Positions 7,299 through 10,722 of a stretch of 10,722 bases of DNA are shown piece after piece (the stretch's first letter is position 1; every line of letters starts with the position of its first letter). Origin of the DNA: Larix sibirica (taxonomy: Eukaryota; Streptophyta; Pinopsida; Pinales; Pinaceae). The notes beneath the pieces were generated by a model. It ran no database searches and was not told the DNA's origin. It saw only the letters and a list, made by a program, of their open reading frames with translations. The position numbers were made by a program, and so were the translations under genes. Location of the stretch: the NCBI GenBank assembly GCA_004151065.3, contig NWUY0300099464.1:8930-19651 (forward strand), read 5' to 3'.

Positions 7299-8330
7299 GT
7301 TCTCTAGAAATTATCACCTCCCATCATATGGAGAAGTTATTAAAGAAAGTCCAGTCATGTAGTATTGCTAATTCAATGCCATCCAGGTCATGGAAACACC
7401 CCCACAAGACATTCACCTTGAATTGTAGATGGTTCTCTCTAAACATCAACATGTTTTTATAACACCCAAGGGTTTACCACCAGCCGAGGGGAGCATGACC
7501 ATGGTATTCCCTTAATTCCAGGCAATCAACCCCCCAATATACGTTCTCATCAACACCCTTTTCCCCAAAATAATGAAATAGAAAATAGCATTCGGGAGTT
7601 ATTGTAGGTTGGCATCATTCATCCCAACACAAGCCCTTATCCATCACTAGTGGTTTTGGTATTAGAAAAGGAAAGCACTATGTCCAATTTTGTAGGCTTG
7701 CAATAAGTTAAATATCAAGGATCAATTTCGTATTCCAATCATTGATGATCTCTTAGATGAACTTCATGGATCCAAGTTCTCCACTAAACTAGACCTTCAG
7801 TTTGGATACCATCAAATACGGATGAAAGAAACTGACATCCCTAAGACAACTTTCCACACCCATGAGGGTCATTATGGGTTCTTAGTCACACCCTTTGGCC
7901 TGTGCAATGCTCCATACACCTTTCAGAGCCTCATGAACAATATCTTTTGACGCTTCCTTTGTCATTTTGCATTGGTTTTATTTGATGATATCCTGGTGTA
8001 CAACACCACGTGATAAGGCCACCTAGATCATGTTGATTGTGCCTTGCAATTGTTAAGGGATACTAGTTATTTGTGAAACTTTCCAAATGTGCTTTTGGGT
8101 TACCAAGGTTGAATATTTGGGAAATATTGTGAGTCGAGATGGATTACGTGTGGACCCCAAGAAAGTGGTATCTATGCAAGACTAGCCACACTTCAAAACC
8201 GTCAAGAGTTTATGTGGGTTCCTAAGACTTACTGGCCACTGCATACAGTTTGTGAAAATTTATGGTAAAATTGCAACTCCTCTAACATTCTTGCTAAAAA
8301 AGAATGCCATTGATTGGAGTGACGAAGTTG
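7299..8330 (+). pseudogene. Chromovirus reverse transcriptase remnant
   Basis: The enzyme would copy element RNA into DNA. The linker KGLPPAEGSM (about 7470-7500) and the TSPYPS block near 7630 precede the RT core. From 7681 to about 8050 one frame carries [28 protein letters not shown] (catalytic Asp kept in TKLDL, about 7783-7797), GYHQIRM, then [11 protein letters not shown], and the catalytic box FDDIL at 7981-7995 with both aspartates intact. Stops fall at 7693, 7951, 8011 and 8014. Frame changes near 8075-8100 lead into the thumb and connection (VEYLGNIVSRDGLRVDPKK, from about 8108). The catalytic core residues survive, but no continuous protein can be made. Confidence 0.88.
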
Positions 8331-8760
8331 AGTAGGTATTCTACGCCTTAAAGGATTCCATGTGCACTACTCTAATATTAGTAATGCCTGATTTCACTAA
8401 GATTTTTGTCTTAGAATGTGATGCCTTTGGATGAGGGCTTGGAGTAGTATTATGTAAGAAGGATGCCCTTTATCCCTAACCAATAAGCAACTATGTGATC
8501 AGAATTTGGGAAAATCCACATATGAAAAGAGATGATGGCCATCCTTCACGCATTTGAGACATGGTGTCCATATTTAATAGGGAGGCATTTCCATATTAAC
8601 ACTAACCATCATAGTTTAAAATATTTCCTAGAACAAAGGTTTTCCTCACCAGGGTAGCATAAGTGGCTTACTAAGATGTTGGGGAATGATTATGAGATTA
8701 TATATAATAAGGGTAGCGGAAATTTGGTGGTTGATGCATTGTCTAGGAATTTTGAGAAGC
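8331..8760 (+). pseudogene. Chromovirus RNase H remnant
   Basis: RNase H degrades the RNA strand of the copy intermediate. The domain starts MPDFTKIFVLECDAFG, with the first catalytic Asp at 8420-8422, followed by a stop at 8432. After a frame change the Glu lies in KRD/KEMMAI-type context at 8529-8531. The third position reads NTNHHSLKYFLEQ, with Asn at 8604-8606 where the family has Asp. The last Asp is kept in VVDALSR (8733-8735). So three of four acidic residues remain and one is lost. A stop at about 8655 precedes HKWLTKMLG. It sits directly between RT and integrase as expected. Confidence 0.85.
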
Positions 8761-10026
8761 GAGTTTCATGATGGCTCGAGGAAGCGCATCAAGAATGGAT
8801 GACAAATGACACCATACGACCCCTCATCCAAAGGCTTTAAGACGACCAGAACCCTCCATCTAGGGTATACATGGTGCCATGATAAGTTGATTTAGAAGGA
8901 GTGCATTTGTCTAGCACCAAATTTGGCCTTAAAGCTCCACATCTTAGAGGAGTTACATTCATCACCCACAATAGGTCACAAGTTTTCATAAAACCTATGA
9001 AAGAATTAAGTGCCCATTTTTTCGGAAGGCATGAAAACAAACATCCAAAACTTTGTTGCAGCTTGTGACACTTGGAAATGACACAAGGGCGAGATGGTAA
9101 AGTCACAGGAAGCCTTGCATCCACTTATGATTCCCAAATATATATATATATGTGGAATGATATATCTATGGATATTATAAAGGGGATTTCTGGAGTTGGT
9201 AATAAATTAATCATCATGGTGGTAGTAGATTGCCTTTCCAAATCGCTCACTTTTGTGCATTAACACACCCTTTTATACCATCCATCGTTTCACATGTCTT
9301 CACGGATCACATTTTTAAGTTACACAGTATGCCCACTTCCATTGCTTCTAATCGGGACCCTACATTCATGAGCACCTTTTGGTAGGATCTATTTAAGCTT
9401 TAGGGTACCCAGTTGAAACTCAACATAGACTGTCATCCCCAAACGAAAGGTCAAACATAAGTGGTCAATAAGTTCTTGGAAACCTGTTTGAGATTCTTTG
9501 CATAAAAAAGGCCACACTAGTGGGAACAATGGCTTCCTTTTGCAAAATGGTGGTATAATACTACTTGTCATGGAGCTACCCAAATGACCCCATGTGAAGC
9601 AATGTATGGCTAAAAACCCATGTCCGTGATTTCCTATTTATCAAACACCTCCAAGATCCATGCAATAGATAGCACCCTTCTCACTAGAGAAACTATTCTC
9701 CTTATACTTAAGGACAATTTGGCTATCGCTCATAATACAGTGAAACAACAAGCAAAACAACATCACTCAAAGTGTTTATTTGTGGAAGGGGATTATGTGT
9801 TTATTCATCTCAAACTTATAAACGTAAATGACTCTAAAAAACCTCCCCTAGAAACAAACCTCAAAGTTCTATGGGCCTTACAAGATCATACACCACATTG
9901 GATAGTTGGCCTACAAGCTATCTCTACCAAATCAATCCAAGATTCACCTCATCTTTCATGCATCTTGCCTCAAAAAGTGGTTTACCATAAATTGATGCAG
10001 AAGGATCCATTTGGATCCAGACCACA
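8761..10026 (+). pseudogene. Chromovirus integrase remnant, catalytic triad broken
   Basis: Integrase inserts the DNA copy into chromosomes. The zinc-binding N-terminus (8953-9075) keeps His (8956-8958), His (8977-8979) and Cys (9064-9066), but the second Cys is Trp (9073-9075). The core reads WNDISMDIIKGI with the first Asp intact (9171-9173). From about 9266 a single frame continues to 10030 with stops at 9383, 9401, 9458, 9503, 9518 and 9611. There the second Asp is Asn (SNRDPTF, 9350-9352), and the catalytic Glu codon is TAA (9458-9460, after HPQTKGQT). The C-terminal part (from 9620, about 136 codons open) holds a degenerate GPY/F-like module, then KIHLIFHASCLKK in another frame at 9939-9977. 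Confidence 0.87.
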
Positions 10027-10167
10027 GTAGTATTAGATACCAGTGAATGTCAATTGTGCAGGCGTACAATCAAATAAGACTTGATCCAATGGAAAGATAT
10101 GCAACCAGAAGATGCCACATAGGAACCAAAAGGGGTTATGCAACAATTTCCTCACATCTATCCTTGA
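10027..10167 (+). pseudogene. Chromodomain remnant at the integrase C-terminus
   Basis: In chromoviruses this module binds histone tails and directs integration into chosen chromatin. A frame from 10027 reads VVLDTSECQLCRRTIK-stop, then DLIQWKDMQPEDAT-stop-EP and VMQQFPHIYP to a TGA at 10165-10167. The core Trp of LIQW (10090-10092) is kept. The Tyr or other residue before LIQW falls at a TAA (10075-10077), and the Trp expected after EDAT is a TAG (10120-10122), so two expected cage or core aromatics are missing. Its presence places the element among chromoviruses, which is the most diagnostic point for classification. Confidence 0.82.
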
Positions 10168-10183
10168 GGAAAATGCTACTCTT

Positions 10184-10196
10184 GAAGGGGGGGGCA
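10184..10196 (+). promoter_or_regulatory. Polypurine tract of the chromovirus
   Basis: The run GAAGGGGGGGG followed by CA directly precedes the TGTTAGGG start of the 3' LTR. It would prime plus-strand DNA synthesis. Its position and purity are typical, and the tract is better kept than the coding region. Confidence 0.85.
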
Positions 10197-10523
10197 TGTT
10201 AGGGTCCAACCCTAAATCCCCCTTACTTTAGATTACATAAGGTTTTGTCATGTAATGTATGTGAGAATATCCTTTGAATAAGACTAAGTATTTAGTAATG
10301 GATAATTAATATAAAAAGGGTCTGTGTGTTAATTAGGGACCACTAAGTAGTTAGGGTTTTGGTTATTGGAAGCCTATTTAAGGATTTAGAAGTCTATGTA
10401 TTGTTTTTGGCAAGAATTGTTGTATTGGATCTTTACTCAAATGAAAGGTTTCCCAACCTTGAGAGGCACATGAACATTGATTTTTGAATTGATTATCATA
10501 ATACAAGGGTTATTTCTCCAACA
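10197..10523 (+). repeat. Chromovirus 3' LTR, 327 bp
   Basis: It starts TGTTAGGGTCC right after the polypurine tract and ends TTTCTCCAACA. The ends form a short inverted repeat, TGTTAG against TGTTGG, with one mismatch. A TATA-like box at 10310-10318 and a second, tatttaag, near 10375 are candidate promoter elements. The short LTR agrees with a small chromovirus. Without the 5' LTR the insertion cannot be dated from LTR divergence, and no target duplication was confirmed. Confidence 0.8.
10310..10318 (+). promoter_or_regulatory. TATA-like box in the 3' LTR
   Basis: The sequence tataaaaag lies about 114 bases into the LTR and is a good plant TATA match in the expected U3 region. A weaker alternative is ctatttaagg near 10374. 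Which one served is not decidable from sequence. Confidence 0.45.
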
Positions 10524-10527
10524 TCTA

Positions 10528-10722
10528 ATCTGTAAACTATCATGGATATTACACTGGAACAGTTCGTCACAATGGATCTTACTATTAATTTTTTATCTTT
10601 AATTTGGAAATGCAATAGTACTTGAAATCAAATAAGCAATCACATTCGACACATGAATTTACCCTAGGGAAACCCTCTATGACTTGAGGGAGAAAACCCC
10701 AACAAAAACTTCCTTAGTATAT
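10528..10722 (-). repeat. Second copy of LTR A end, cut by the window edge (LTR B)
   Basis: Bases 10528-10582 align without gaps to 3181-3235, about three quarters identical (42 of 55), sharing tcatggatatt, gaac and atcttac. Further on both have a ttgaaat stretch, an aca-block and a shared ctag-gaaaccc (about 3378-3389 and 10662-10675). The orientation is the same as LTR A (minus). It begins only a few bases after the chromovirus 3' LTR, so the chromovirus lies directly against this repeat. On the minus strand the bases just past the presumed LTR end (GTTTACAGATTA) weakly resemble a tRNA-Met primer site, which would make it a 5' LTR. Confidence 0.6.

Larger units (their letters stand above)
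5698..10523 (+). mobile_element. Degenerate Ty3/gypsy chromovirus, 5' LTR missing
   Basis: In order on the plus strand I read gag, zinc knuckle, protease, reverse transcriptase, RNase H, integrase, chromodomain, polypurine tract and 3' LTR. This is the gene order of Ty3/gypsy elements (RT before integrase). The chromodomain after integrase marks a chromovirus. The total of about 4.8 kb plus a short 327-base LTR fits the small Reina-type lineage, though this is judged from size and motifs only. The coding region switches among the three frames and carries dozens of stops. A 5' LTR matching 10197-10523 is not found upstream, so the left end is truncated or overwritten. Confidence 0.9.

Noticed and set aside
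8837-9124. 95-codon minus-strand frame
   Set aside because: Antisense to the integrase N-terminal zinc region of the chromovirus; a shadow.
9137-9152. Short TA dinucleotide run
   Set aside because: Only about seven TA units inside the integrase remnant; an ordinary microsatellite-like slip with no further meaning.
9389-9583. 64-codon minus-strand frame
   Set aside because: Antisense to the integrase core; a shadow.

Overview
The window looks like repeat-rich intergenic DNA from a large plant genome, and I see no intact host gene in it. A conifer or another gymnosperm is my best guess. The reasons are old, heavily mutated LTR retrotransposons packed end to end, an AT-rich background, plant-type chromovirus protein motifs, and initiator-tRNA-Met primer sites. 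The organism call is inference; the retroelement content is directly readable.

Layout. Bases 1-1437 are AT-rich and non-coding, with short tandem repeats and a foldback, MITE-like unit near 249-505. Bases 1438 to about 2205 form a miniature LTR element (TRIM-like): two diverged direct repeats flank a primer-binding-like site, about 170 bases without coding sequence, and a polypurine tract. Bases 2206-3180 hold nothing firm, only a possible LINE zinc-finger remnant. From 3191 to 5697 minus-strand LTR retroelement parts dominate: an LTR at 3191-3928 with a purine tract beside it, a short internal region holding a roughly 40-65 bp tandem repeat and a degenerate minus-strand reading frame, a nearly perfect tRNA-Met primer site at 5177-5188, and a second, different LTR-like block at 5191-5697.

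Bases 5698-10523 are a plus-strand Ty3/gypsy chromovirus, probably of the small Reina type. Its gag, protease, reverse transcriptase, RNase H, integrase and chromodomain are all recognisable in order, but they are spread over three frames with many stops. A polypurine tract and a 327 bp 3' LTR follow. Its 5' LTR was not found. The last 190 bases (10528-10722) are a second copy of the end of the 3191-3928 LTR, in the same orientation, so the chromovirus appears to sit inside or against older elements.

Nothing here is expressed as an intact protein. The protease, RNase H and integrase active sites and both zinc-binding motifs carry substitutions or stops at key residues. I see no new biological system. 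The items most worth a second look are the miniature LTR element, the nested junctions around 5191-5697 and 10523-10538, and the tandem repeats inside the minus-strand elements.
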